From: Vibrio owensii CAIM 1854 = LMG 25443
GTDB taxonomy: Bacteria; Pseudomonadota; Gammaproteobacteria; Enterobacterales; Vibrionaceae
Direction: 5' to 3'
NCBI RefSeq assembly: GCF_000817815.1
Contig: NZ_JPRD01000030.1
Location: 1 to 35,825, forward strand
Length of the DNA: 35,825 nucleotides
Positions within the stretch are counted from its first letter, which is position 1. Every line of letters begins with the position of its first letter. The notes under the pieces were generated by a model. That model ran no database searches. It had not been told where the DNA came from and saw only the letters and a program-made list of their open reading frames with translations. Shown here in pieces: positions 7,758 through 16,413 of the stretch. The position numbers and the translations under genes are program-made.

Positions 7758-9008
7758 TTAAGACCAAGAGCCTTTGTAATATGGGTTCAATAAACCTTTT
7801 ACTCGTTTAAGCACCACCAAAGCCGACACGCGGAACCAACCGAAAATAACGCGCTGATGCAGCCTAAAGATCGTGTCGTACAAGCGGCGAACGTAGCGTC
7901 CACGTAATACGACTTTATCATTCATCAATGCGCCAACCGCGTAGTCATGTCCAAGAGCAACGACCATTCCGCCGTCTTTGAATACAAACGGTTTTAACTC
8001 TTTGCATTTCACCAAGCGTTTAAGTTGCTTCGCCAAATGTGCAGCGGCTTGGTTGGCGGCTTGCGCTCGTGGTGGTACAACACGTCCATCCTCTTGTGGA
8101 CATTCAGCACTATCACCAATAACAAACACACTTTCATCGAGAGTGGTTTGCAGTGTTGGCAGCACTTTAAGTTGGTTAATGCGGTTGCTTTCTAGACCAT
8201 CAAGATTCGCTAACCAATCCGGGCATCGAATCCCCGCCGCCCAAATTTGTAGATCAGCAGGAATGACTTCATTTTCCGTCACGATACGGTCTGCTTCTGC
8301 ACGCTGAACCTTGGTGTTTAAGCGAACATTAACACCCTGCTTTTGTAGCTTCTTCAACACTTTTGTAGACATGCACTCAGCACTGGCAGGTAACACACGA
8401 TCCGCCGCTTCGATAAGCGTAATCGAAAGCTGAGTATCATCTTGATAGCGGTTTAATTGCTTGCTGACTTTCGCCCACTCGGCCGCCAGCTCAACACCAG
8501 TCGCGCCAGCACCTACGATAGAAACACGATGTGAGCCGCCGTTCGCCAGCATTTGTTTCATCTGCTCCCAAGCTTTTTCTGCTTGAGAGGCTGAATCTAA
8601 GAACAAACAATGATTGCTTACGCCCGGAATTTTGAAATCGTTACTGATCGCGCCAACGGCAATCACGAGGTAATCGTAATCCAGTGTTAACTGCTGCGAT
8701 AGCCCGGTCTGCTCTGGTGAAAACTCAGTACTCACAGTGATGGTTTTGTTCGCACGGTCTAAGCCTGACATGCGCGCTTGAACATATTGGTAACCGTGGC
8801 AAGCGGCATGAAGACGAAACGCAACCGAATCGAGCTCATTATCAAATGTGCCCGCCGCAATCTCATGCAGTCTTGGTTTCCATAAGTGATGAGAAGATGG
8901 CTCAACCAAAGTAACGGTATGGTCAGATTTGTCTGCAAAACTGCTCGCTAAACGCGTGACCATTTCTAGCCCCGCAGCACCACCACCGACAACAACAAAA
9001 TTCGACAT
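7758..9008 (-). CDS. Type II NADH:quinone oxidoreductase-like flavoprotein
   Basis: This 416-aa protein is of the NDH-2 family, which oxidises NADH with quinone at the inner-membrane surface without pumping. It has two Rossmann folds: V-V-G-G-G-A-A-G-L-E at the start for FAD, and V-G-A-G-A-T-G-V-E-L-A-A-E mid-protein for NADH. V-F-V-I-G-D-S-A-E-C-P precedes the quinone-site-like P-P-R-A-Q-A-A-N-Q-A-A helix. The basic, aromatic C-terminus is the expected membrane-binding amphipathic tail. The ATG at 9008 has a strong GGGAGGGGAG ribosome site; eight in-frame upstream codons overlap it and were dropped. E. coli Ndh is 434 aa. Whether this is the main Ndh or an accessory paralogue cannot be told from the window. 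Confidence 0.88.
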   Translation of the reverse strand: MSNFVVVGGGAAGLEMVTRLASSFADKSDHTVTLVEPSSHHLWKPRLHEIAAGTFDNELDSVAFRLHAACHGYQYVQARMSGLDRANKTITVSTEFSPEQTGLSQQLTLDYDYLVIAVGAISNDFKIPGVSNHCLFLDSASQAEKAWEQMKQMLANGGSHRVSIVGAGATGVELAAEWAKVSKQLNRYQDDTQLSITLIEAADRVLPASAECMSTKVLKKLQKQGVNVRLNTKVQRAEADRIVTENEVIPADLQIWAAGIRCPDWLANLDGLESNRINQLKVLPTLQTTLDESVFVIGDSAECPQEDGRVVPPRAQAANQAAAHLAKQLKRLVKCKELKPFVFKDGGMVVALGHDYAVGALMNDKVVLRGRYVRRLYDTIFRLHQRVIFGWFRVSALVVLKRVKGLLNPYYKGSWS

Positions 9009-9183
9009 ACTCCCCTCCCGGAAACCATCCATCGAAAGATAAAAATCAAAAACGCAGCAAATACGTTTGGAATGGCGGGCAGTATATTGAGTTGCAAATA
9101 AATGATAATAAACAGAAAAAGAAAATAACTATTACGGATTTGTAATAATAAAAAACTAAACACCTGAACCTAATGCGAAAAAC

Positions 9184-9214
9184 AAAAAAGCCACCACTTT
9201 TCAGTGATGGCTTT
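9184..9214 (-). terminator. Terminator of chitinase gene
   Basis: On the minus strand AAAGCCATCAC and GTGGTGGCTTT form an 11-bp stem with one G-T wobble, followed by a T-run. It starts 27 bp after the chitinase stop codon. Confidence 0.88.
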
Positions 9215-9240
9215 GCTTTATCTATGTTGCTTTGTCTTAA

Positions 9241-12200
9241 TTAGCGAGGATCAAGACCTAGCTTTTGTAGTACCAGTTTGAAGTTCTCGCGGCGCTCTTT
9301 CACATTGTGAACATCACCTGTCGAACACGTCAGGTCCGGACAGCCACGGTTAACGATGCCTGAAACGTCATCGATAAATTGTGAACCTTGCAGACCACTA
9401 TCCACGTACTTCTTCAGCTCGTTGTGGTAGTTCCAATCCGCGTACTGACCGCCTTCATCGTTGTACGCCTGTACAGACGTTACCCAATAGAACAGACCAG
9501 CGATCCACTTGATTTCTTTGTTCTCTTCCGAGCTACAAATCAGACCTGGGTTAGAACAGAAGTCTAGCTCAGCATAAAGTGGGTTCGCCGGTGGCGCTTC
9601 TACCGTTACGCCATCAATTGTCTTACCAATGGTTGATGGATCAACGTGCGAGCGACCTAGGTAGTGGTTAAGCGTACCGAAGTTCTGACGACCTGTGGTT
9701 TGGATAACACCACGACCCCACCAGCCACAGCCTTCAACGCTTTCTTGGCTGCTGCCGTCCCAAATGAACTTACCTGCTTTCTGACCCACATAAGTCTTAC
9801 ACTCGTCGCGTTCCCATACTTGTTTAGACGTATCTACACTTTCTGGAACATCGTTACAGTGACCGTTGTTTGTCCAACGACCGGCTGCACCGTTCACCAA
9901 TAGACCACGCTCTTTAAGCACTGCATCAGGTGCAGCAAAGACTGGAGCTGGGGCGCCATACCATTTCGCATGAGTCAGAGCACTAACTTCCATTTTGTCA
10001 TCACGAGGACAAGAGTACGCATGATCTAAACCTGAAACTGGGTTTACGCCGTAATCTGCGTATTTCTGACCCAATTGACCACAACTTGCTGTCATTGGGT
10101 AATCCGCAGGCGCGCCGTATTTCACTTCAGACCAGTTGTTTTCATCACACGCATTGTAGCGGATGGTCTCTTGCATACTTTGCGCAAGGAACGCAGCAAT
10201 CGCGACTTTCGCGTATTTGATGTTGGTTGCGTCATCAACTTCATCGTTCATCAACCAGAACTTGTTGCCCGCTACACCAATGTTGTGCATTGCGTTCAAG
10301 CCATCTAGGAAGTCGTTCCACTTGTAAACCGTTGACGGAACCCACTGAGATTGTGGTGTTTCGTATAGGAAGGCTTCGTTATCCATCACGCTTTCAGCAT
10401 TTGCTAACTCTTGGTTTAGCGCTTCAATGCGAGTCAATGAACCTTTCTCTAACTCTTCACCTACGTAGTACAGTGGTACTTTCGCCGTTTGGTAAAGCTC
10501 AATCTTGCTGGTTAGGGCTTGAGAGTCTTGATCAAACATCAATGCAAACACGTTGCTGTACGCGGCTTTACGGATTTGCTGATCGGTTTGCGTGTTACCC
10601 ATGAAGTAGTTTGCGGTTTGCTCTGTCGGCATGTTCGCTAGCATTGCAGGCGCTTCAACGTAATCTGTTACCTGTTTTACGTACTCAAGTGCGTGGTGCC
10701 ACTGCTCACTAGTTAGCGCAACGGTCGCGTTTGATTTAGTAAACGCCACAAAGTCAGCTTTGTTCGCAGCATCTGCTTTGTAAAGCTCGAAACTATCAAG
10801 TAGATCGGCCGTGAAAACGGACGCTTCATCCCATACAGACTGACGACCAGAGTGCGTATCGTAAGCAAACTCACCAATGCTTAGTGACCAACCAAATGTC
10901 GCTTGTGGCGCAAGGGTGGTGAAGATCAAGTTGTACGCATGCGCCCAGCCTTTCACGTCATCGCTCAGTGCGTTGATCGCATCAATATCAATACGGCTAC
11001 CCGTGATATCAATGGCATTCGTCAGTGCTTCTTTAACCGCAACGGCACCAAACGATGCACCTTTGTCTTGCGTAGCGAGATCCAGAACATCCGATTGAAT
11101 CACGATAGATGCTGTACCCGCGCTCTCTGCTTGTTCGATAGCCGACACAAACGAACGTGTCAGTTGCTCTAGGTCTTTTAGCGCATCACCGCTGCTTGCT
11201 GCGATAGTTAGCGTGCTTGGTGCTTGAGTGGATGGGCTCGCCACTACGAATGTATTTGGCCAACCTGCCACTTCTAGACGTACTGGGTCCATTGGGTTAC
11301 GCAGTGATAGTGCTGGCGCTGTACCCGGCTCAGTACCATCACAGTTTAGATGTAATGACCATGAGCTATCGCTGCCAGGAACAGATTGAGTCCAGTACAC
11401 CGCTGAGTAAGCAATGTTCTTATGAACCATAATGTCACCGCCTGTTGCGTGATCACCACGGGTCCAGTCTGGGTACACATTAAAGTCAGCACACAGTCCA
11501 CCTGTTGGCGGAGGTGTCGGTGTTTCTACTTTTTCAACTGTGATGTTTACACGTGCTGTCGCCGTTAGGTTCTCAGCATCCGTCGCAATCGCTTCTAGCT
11601 TAACTGCACCAACTTCTGACGCCGTCCAGTTACAAGAGAACTGGTTTGTGGTTGCTGCGTTGAAGTCACAGATTTGCTTGTTGTTTGCTTTCACGATAAC
11701 GCGAGACAAATCGTCATCAGCATCCGTTGCACGAACAAAAATCGAAACCGCTTCGCCTTTTTCAAACTTCGAACCATTTGAAGGCGAAGAGAAGCTTACT
11801 TCTGGCTCAACAAAGCTTGGCGCTGCTTCAATAGCAACTGCGATACTGCGTTGTTCAACCATTTGGTTGTTCTGATCGAGAACCACCACTTTAAGTGTCG
11901 CATTGCCCACTTCATTTGGCGTCCAAGATTGAGAATACGTCGTTTGACCTGCAGCTATGTTACGTTGACCTAGCTTGCGGTCATTTGCCCAAAACTCCAG
12001 TTTCGAGATTAATTCACCATCAAGGCGTGCTTTGATCGTCGTTGCCTGACCCACCATCAATGTTTGACCTTGTGTAGGCGCGACGAACGTCAGCTCATGC
12101 ACTTCTGGCTCCACAGGTGGCTCAACTGGCTTCTCTTTTACTGAAATGCTGACCGCTTGTTGCTGTGTAAGACCTGAGGTGTCTTCCACTACAGCTTTGA

Positions 12201-12864
12201 TCGTGTGAGCACCTGAGCCAACAGAAGTCCAACTCGCTTGGAATGGAGCTTGTGTTACGCGAGCTACTTGTTTGTTGTCGACAAAGAAAGTCACCGCTTT
12301 AACGCTAGTATTAGTCGCCGTTACGTTTGCTAGCATGGCAACCGCTTGGCCTTCTTCAAACTCAGCACCGTTCACTGGCGATGCCAATTGAAGAGAAATT
12401 TCTGGTTCGCCAACTTCACCTTCATCGTCAGCAATCAGACGAATAGTATTTTGAAGAAGAGTCAGATCCAACACGCCGCTCACACCGAGCGTTAGCTCAA
12501 TGCGTTTACCTGCCGGAAGTTGGGATTTCACCCAGCTACCGCTATCAAAAGCGAGCGCAAGTGTGTTCTTGAACACGTTACCTTGCGCGTCGCTGGTGAA
12601 CTTCATTCCCGGGTAGCTGATGCCAGTCGCAGACCAAGATGGTGTCGACATTGATAGGTTTGAATCAAACGTCACTTTCGCATCACGCAGTTCAACTGGC
12701 TTTGAACCGTCGTTCGTTAGGATCACTTTGTAAGTGTTCCACCACTGGCTTTCTGAGCCGACGATAGTTGCGTCTGTGATCACTCCTGCGTGTGCAGCAG
12801 GCAACCCCATACCGATCGCCAATGCTAAAACACTTGGCATGATCGCTAGCGTATTCTTTCTCAT
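9241..12864 (-). CDS. Large secreted multidomain GH19 chitinase
   Basis: This predicted secreted chitinase has 1207 aa. Residues 1-26 are a Sec signal peptide ending A-H-A. Residues about 27-155 form an unassigned beta-rich domain like a CBM2-type fold. Three Ig-like repeats follow (about 156-245, 255-345, 350-445), each opening with a P-x-x-G-x-x-[FL] motif. A Pro/Thr linker precedes a CBM5/12-like chitin-binding module (about 456-510; W-T-R-G-D near its start). Residues about 510-845 are unrecognised. The C-terminal GH19 domain (about 846-1207) has Y-K-W-N-D-F-L, the likely catalytic Glu899 in F-L-A-Q-S-M-Q-E-T, and W-W-G-R-G-V-I-Q-T-T-G-R. GH19 enzymes use an inverting mechanism and are rarer in bacteria than GH18. 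The start at 12864 begins the signal peptide; 29 upstream codons were dropped. It stands alone, with its own terminator. Confidence 0.9.
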   Translation of the reverse strand: MRKNTLAIMPSVLALAIGMGLPAAHAGVITDATIVGSESQWWNTYKVILTNDGSKPVELRDAKVTFDSNLSMSTPSWSATGISYPGMKFTSDAQGNVFKNTLALAFDSGSWVKSQLPAGKRIELTLGVSGVLDLTLLQNTIRLIADDEGEVGEPEISLQLASPVNGAEFEEGQAVAMLANVTATNTSVKAVTFFVDNKQVARVTQAPFQASWTSVGSGAHTIKAVVEDTSGLTQQQAVSISVKEKPVEPPVEPEVHELTFVAPTQGQTLMVGQATTIKARLDGELISKLEFWANDRKLGQRNIAAGQTTYSQSWTPNEVGNATLKVVVLDQNNQMVEQRSIAVAIEAAPSFVEPEVSFSSPSNGSKFEKGEAVSIFVRATDADDDLSRVIVKANNKQICDFNAATTNQFSCNWTASEVGAVKLEAIATDAENLTATARVNITVEKVETPTPPPTGGLCADFNVYPDWTRGDHATGGDIMVHKNIAYSAVYWTQSVPGSDSSWSLHLNCDGTEPGTAPALSLRNPMDPVRLEVAGWPNTFVVASPSTQAPSTLTIAASSGDALKDLEQLTRSFVSAIEQAESAGTASIVIQSDVLDLATQDKGASFGAVAVKEALTNAIDITGSRIDIDAINALSDDVKGWAHAYNLIFTTLAPQATFGWSLSIGEFAYDTHSGRQSVWDEASVFTADLLDSFELYKADAANKADFVAFTKSNATVALTSEQWHHALEYVKQVTDYVEAPAMLANMPTEQTANYFMGNTQTDQQIRKAAYSNVFALMFDQDSQALTSKIELYQTAKVPLYYVGEELEKGSLTRIEALNQELANAESVMDNEAFLYETPQSQWVPSTVYKWNDFLDGLNAMHNIGVAGNKFWLMNDEVDDATNIKYAKVAIAAFLAQSMQETIRYNACDENNWSEVKYGAPADYPMTASCGQLGQKYADYGVNPVSGLDHAYSCPRDDKMEVSALTHAKWYGAPAPVFAAPDAVLKERGLLVNGAAGRWTNNGHCNDVPESVDTSKQVWERDECKTYVGQKAGKFIWDGSSQESVEGCGWWGRGVIQTTGRQNFGTLNHYLGRSHVDPSTIGKTIDGVTVEAPPANPLYAELDFCSNPGLICSSEENKEIKWIAGLFYWVTSVQAYNDEGGQYADWNYHNELKKYVDSGLQGSQFIDDVSGIVNRGCPDLTCSTGDVHNVKERRENFKLVLQKLGLDPR

Positions 12865-13475
12865 AATTAAGGACTTATACAAACAACAATAAAAAGGAAC
12901 AGCATTATAGAGGGGGACTTTTTTCGCGCCGCAGCGGACAGATGTAACCAAATGTAACTCAACTTACAGGTGTAAAAGTGCCAAAAATAAAGCGTCTTTT
13001 TACGTCAATTTGACGACATTTCGCACGCAATCGATAAGCAAACATAAATCTGGGACTCTAGTTCAATTTTCTGAAAGTGTGCGCAAGATTAAACAAATCA
13101 ATTTATCCGTTTCTACAAATAGTGGAATTTGTGTTTTTCGCGCCTTTATGTATCTGAAAATCAATAAGTTACAGAATAAATACACTTGAAATACTTAGTT
13201 ACATGTTAGCGAAAAAAGCACCAAAACTTGGGCGTTCTTAAGACATAAATGGAGCGCCTAAAGCGGTTATCAAGATCGTCTTCACACTTCTGAATTGAAG
13301 CGCTAAAAATAAGGTATATGAATGATCATCCAGTGAAAACGATAAGTATAACTTTGCAACAAAACGTCAATATCCGGATTGAAGCACGGTTTCAGATTGA
13401 ATATTCGATGATAATGAGATGCATTGGATCGGTTTGAATCCAAGTCAGCCCAAAATAAAATATGGAGAGTGTTAT
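12865..13475. other. Long divergent intergenic region, chitinase / azurin
   Basis: These 611 bp carry no convincing gene; a short leftward frame at 13303-13533 overlaps the azurin start and looks non-coding. The region must hold both divergent promoters. Visible elements are a repeated ATGTAAC (near 12942-12957), a perfect CGTCAA-T-TTGACG palindrome at 13003-13015, and a GGCGTTC / GAGCGCC hairpin (about 13231-13258, one G-U) without a T-run. Nothing else stood out. Confidence 0.6.
13003..13015. promoter_or_regulatory. Palindromic operator candidate CGTCAATTTGACG
   Basis: This is a perfect 6-1-6 inverted repeat about 140 bp upstream of the chitinase start codon. The size suits a dimeric repressor or activator. 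No regulator is identified; chance occurrence is possible. Confidence 0.35.
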
Positions 13476-13928
13476 ATGTCTTTACGTTTAGTAGCAGCAA
13501 CCTTTGCACTAGTTGGAATGAGCTTTGGCGCACAAGCGAGCGCAGAGTGTGAAGTGTCTATCGATGCAAACGATATGATGCAGTTTTCGACCAAAACTTT
13601 AAGTGTTCCGGCAACGTGTAAAGAAGTAAAACTGACGCTGAACCACACAGGTAAGATGCCAGCGCAGTCAATGGGTCACAACGTGGTCATTGCAGACACG
13701 GCTAACCTACAAGCAGTCGGTACAGAAGGCATGTCAGCAGGCCTTGAAAACAACTACGTGAAACCTAACGATGACCGTGTTTATGCCTTCACTAAAGTGA
13801 TCGGCGGCGGTGAAAGCACATCCATCACGTTCAGCACAGAGAAAATGACTCCAGGGGGCGACTACTCGTTCTTCTGTTCTTTCCCTGGTCACTGGGCAAT
13901 CATGCAGGGCAAATTTGAGTTCAAATAA
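13476..13928 (+). CDS. azu: Azurin, periplasmic type I copper protein
   Basis: This 150-aa blue-copper electron carrier has a signal peptide of about 23 residues (A-Q-A-S-A) and then the typical azurin start E-C-E-V. The copper ligands are all present in precursor numbering: H68 (M-G-H-N-V), C134 (F-F-C-S-F-P-G-H), H139 and M143. C25 and C48 would form the conserved disulfide. Azurins shuttle electrons between cytochromes and periplasmic reductases or peroxidases; the partner here is unknown. The ATG at 13476 has a GGAGAG ribosome site and begins the signal peptide, so the 19 upstream in-frame residues were dropped. It is monocistronic, ending at a hairpin shared with the convergent EAL gene. 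Confidence 0.95.
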   Translation: MSLRLVAATFALVGMSFGAQASAECEVSIDANDMMQFSTKTLSVPATCKEVKLTLNHTGKMPAQSMGHNVVIADTANLQAVGTEGMSAGLENNYVKPNDDRVYAFTKVIGGGESTSITFSTEKMTPGGDYSFFCSFPGHWAIMQGKFEFK

Positions 13929-13960
13929 GCGTTCACGCTCGAACTTAAGCCTCTGAAAAA

Positions 13961-13987
13961 GAAAAGGGAAGCACGATGGCTTCCCTT
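13961..13987. terminator. Terminator between azurin and EIIC-EAL gene
   Basis: AAGGGAAGC / GCTTCCCTT form a perfect 9-bp stem with a 6-nt loop. The minus strand continues TTCTTTTT, so it best terminates the leftward EAL gene, which ends 22 bp away; it probably also ends the azurin transcript. Confidence 0.8.
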
Positions 13988-14009
13988 AGTTGTATCTGTA
14001 GTTCAAACG

Positions 14010-16094
14010 TTAAAACGCGAAATGATCGTACTCTGAACTGTCGTCTGATTGGGTGTATTCAAGTTTCGCAATATCATCAAACGGCATGGGTTTATAGAAG
14101 TAGAAGCCCTGAATCAAATCAATCCCCTGCTCGGCCATAAACTCTAACTCACGCTCCGTTTCGATGCCTTCCGCAACGGTTTCTGCCCCAGTGATTTTCA
14201 CCAGTTTAGCTGTCAATCTGAACAACTCTCTTCCGTTCTTGTTATCAAGGTTGAGCACTAAAGAACGGTCGATTTTCACCTTATCAAAATCGTATTTCGA
14301 CAAGTAGCCGATCGACGAATAGCCCGAGCCAAAATCATCAAGCGCGATCTTCACCCCTGCTTCTCGTAACTCACTCAACACACGGTGGGTACGATGCTCA
14401 TCTTGAATCAACATGTCTTCGGTAATTTCAAACTCAACTTGCGAGTAAGAAAGTGCGCTTTGATGAATCATCATCAACACTTTCTCTGTGAAATCTGGCA
14501 CCAAACACGTTTCTGGAGACAGGTTGATCGACACCTTAAAGCTTGGACGGTTCGCTAACGGCGCAACTTCTCGCAGCGTCGTTTCTACCACCCACAAGTC
14601 CAGTTCACTCATCAAGCCCACTTTGGCAAAATCTTCTAGAAACGTTGGAGGCGAGATCTCACCCGTTTCAGAGCGATGACGAATCAACACCTCAAGCGAA
14701 CGAATCTCACCAGTTCGAGCGTTTACCTGCGGTTGGTAGAACAGGAAGAACTCACCGTGTTTCTTCAAGTCGCTAATGCGTTTCTGAGCAGCAAATTTAT
14801 TGGTAATCTCTGGGAAGAAAGCCCCCGCGACTTTACCGTTGTCTAACCCTTCATAGTTGAAGAAATCGTCAGAGACTGACTTCGCAAACAAAGCGTTTGA
14901 GCTGCCAATTTTGTCCATCTGCTTAAAGAACGGATAGTAAATCACGATACCGACCAGAATAATGATCAGCTGTAATATCGCGCCCGTCCAAGTGTAACCT
15001 GTACCGATGTAACCACTGGCTAATGGCGGTGTCATCCAGCTCATGATTTCTGTTATCGGCGCAACTAAACCCATCACTGTAGCAATGTACGCAATGATAA
15101 GACCGATAATAGGCGCAATCAGAAACGGCACAATCATGACCGGGTTGAACATGATTGGTAAGCCATAAATAATCGGTTCGTTGATGTTGAACAAGCTCAG
15201 TACTAAGGCCGTCGCCGCCAATGCTTTATAACTGCGATTCTTGGTCAGAAACAGCATACACAGCACCAGAGAAATGGTGTTCCCTGCCCCACCCATTCCC
15301 GCATAAAAGTCATAGAAGTTGGTGGTTAAAATTGGCAGCGGTGTGCCAAGTGCTTCGTGATTCTCTATCGCGACACGCGTTGTCTCATACAGCTCTGCTT
15401 TGTAAGGAGCAAAGATGATGTGGCCATTGATGCCAATCGACCAAAACAGGTTACGTACAAACTCATAGATAATGCCATCAAGCAAAGAGTTAGGGTCAAG
15501 TTCTGGCAGCAGAAAACTCGCGATATCCGCTGCGCATACCGCCTTGCCCAGCACGTAGCCAAGAGCCGAATATCCGACCACCAATACAACGGTTGCCATC
15601 ACAAGGTTGTATGACTGATCCACCACATTTGGCAGCTCTGAACGCATGAACCATTTTCGGTTTTGCATCACACGCACAGACCAAGCGATCACTGTTGGTA
15701 CAAGGATCGCCAGTGGATAGTTACTCGGAACAACGGTGCCTTCTTGCAGCAAACCCCATTCGTTACACACGATAAAGTAAACCATCAGGGATGGCGTGAT
15801 GACATTTACACGAGAGACTTTCAACAAAGAAGAAAGAAACTGCGAGAAATACACTAACAGTAAGATCGGGAAAAGCTTCCAAATGATCGCGCTTGCGGTG
15901 CCAATCGTGATGCCAAGTTGCTCATAACCAGCAATCATGAATAGGTTACTCAGCAAGGTACTAAATGCTGAAATAAGCGACACGGGCAATAACATCACAA
16001 GGACATTACACAAACCGTTAATGTATGAATTGGAAGAAATTAAAGTAAAAAGCCGATTAATGTATCGATTATTCATTTGGCTAAGTAAATCCAT
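14010..16094 (-). CDS. PTS EIIC-like membrane domain fused to EAL phosphodiesterase (copy 1)
   Basis: This protein of about 694 aa has a multi-TM N-terminal half that looks like a cellobiose/lactose-type PTS EIIC transporter (about 25-390). It has G-I-N-G-H, G-G-A-G-N-T-I-S and the substrate-loop motif N-I-N-E-P-I-I-Y-G-L-P. The cytoplasmic C-terminal half (about 440-675) is an EAL domain that hydrolyses c-di-GMP. Signature residues are present: E-V-L in place of E-A-L, S-I-N-L-S, E-I-T-E, D-D-F-G-S-G-Y-S-S, K-I-D and A-E-G-I-E. The protein is therefore probably catalytically active. No EIIA or EIIB lies nearby, so the EIIC half may sense sugar rather than import it. The start is uncertain: ATG 16094 was chosen; a TTG at 16109 and an ATG at 16076 are alternatives, none with a strong ribosome site. 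Confidence 0.85.
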   Translation of the reverse strand: MDLLSQMNNRYINRLFTLISSNSYINGLCNVLVMLLPVSLISAFSTLLSNLFMIAGYEQLGITIGTASAIIWKLFPILLLVYFSQFLSSLLKVSRVNVITPSLMVYFIVCNEWGLLQEGTVVPSNYPLAILVPTVIAWSVRVMQNRKWFMRSELPNVVDQSYNLVMATVVLVVGYSALGYVLGKAVCAADIASFLLPELDPNSLLDGIIYEFVRNLFWSIGINGHIIFAPYKAELYETTRVAIENHEALGTPLPILTTNFYDFYAGMGGAGNTISLVLCMLFLTKNRSYKALAATALVLSLFNINEPIIYGLPIMFNPVMIVPFLIAPIIGLIIAYIATVMGLVAPITEIMSWMTPPLASGYIGTGYTWTGAILQLIIILVGIVIYYPFFKQMDKIGSSNALFAKSVSDDFFNYEGLDNGKVAGAFFPEITNKFAAQKRISDLKKHGEFFLFYQPQVNARTGEIRSLEVLIRHRSETGEISPPTFLEDFAKVGLMSELDLWVVETTLREVAPLANRPSFKVSINLSPETCLVPDFTEKVLMMIHQSALSYSQVEFEITEDMLIQDEHRTHRVLSELREAGVKIALDDFGSGYSSIGYLSKYDFDKVKIDRSLVLNLDNKNGRELFRLTAKLVKITGAETVAEGIETERELEFMAEQGIDLIQGFYFYKPMPFDDIAKLEYTQSDDSSEYDHFAF

Positions 16095-16413
16095 CAAAGT
16101 ACGACTCAAAGAGCCGTTCAGGAAGTTCGCCGCAATTAAATCCGTTTAGTTTGTTTCGCAATGAGGGAGAGTTTCGACATGCTCGTCGAGGACGGTATCA
16201 TTCGAGTAACAAAGCGTTGATCGTTCAACGTTGCGAATAGTCACTCAACAAAGGTAGCCATAGCCAACTTGTTGTTATCATCCAAACAAAAAGAGCACAA
16301 GCTAGGACCCTCGTACTCTTTTAGTCTGGTTAAACGCGTTGTTTCTTGGGTCAACGTCGTTTGTTATTTCGCCTGCTATTTAAGCAAGGAGGCGCACATT
16401 AGCGTCAGCAAGT
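16095..16413. other. Intergenic region between the two EIIC-EAL genes
   Basis: No gene is supported in these 319 bp; a rightward frame at 16269-16601 runs into the downstream gene's antisense and looks spurious. The right part holds the terminator of the upstream EAL gene; the left part must carry the promoter of copy 1. The two genes are therefore likely separate transcripts. Confidence 0.6.
16286..16321 (-). terminator. Terminator of EIIC-EAL copy 2
   Basis: On the minus strand AAAGAGTACGAG pairs with CTTGTGCTCTTT over 12 positions (two G-U) around an 8-nt loop, followed by TTTTTGTTT. It lies about 92 bp after the stop codon. Confidence 0.8.

Noticed and set aside
9241..12864. ChiA-type GH18 chitinase
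   Set aside because: No D-x-x-D-x-D-x-E motif was seen; the C-terminal motifs are those of GH19.
12865..13475. c-di-GMP or other known riboswitch in the long intergenic region
   Set aside because: I looked for a GEMM-like conserved core and found none; only simple inverted repeats are visible.
13303..13533. 76-aa leftward frame upstream of azurin
   Set aside because: It overlaps the azurin ribosome site and signal peptide in antisense and has no family features.
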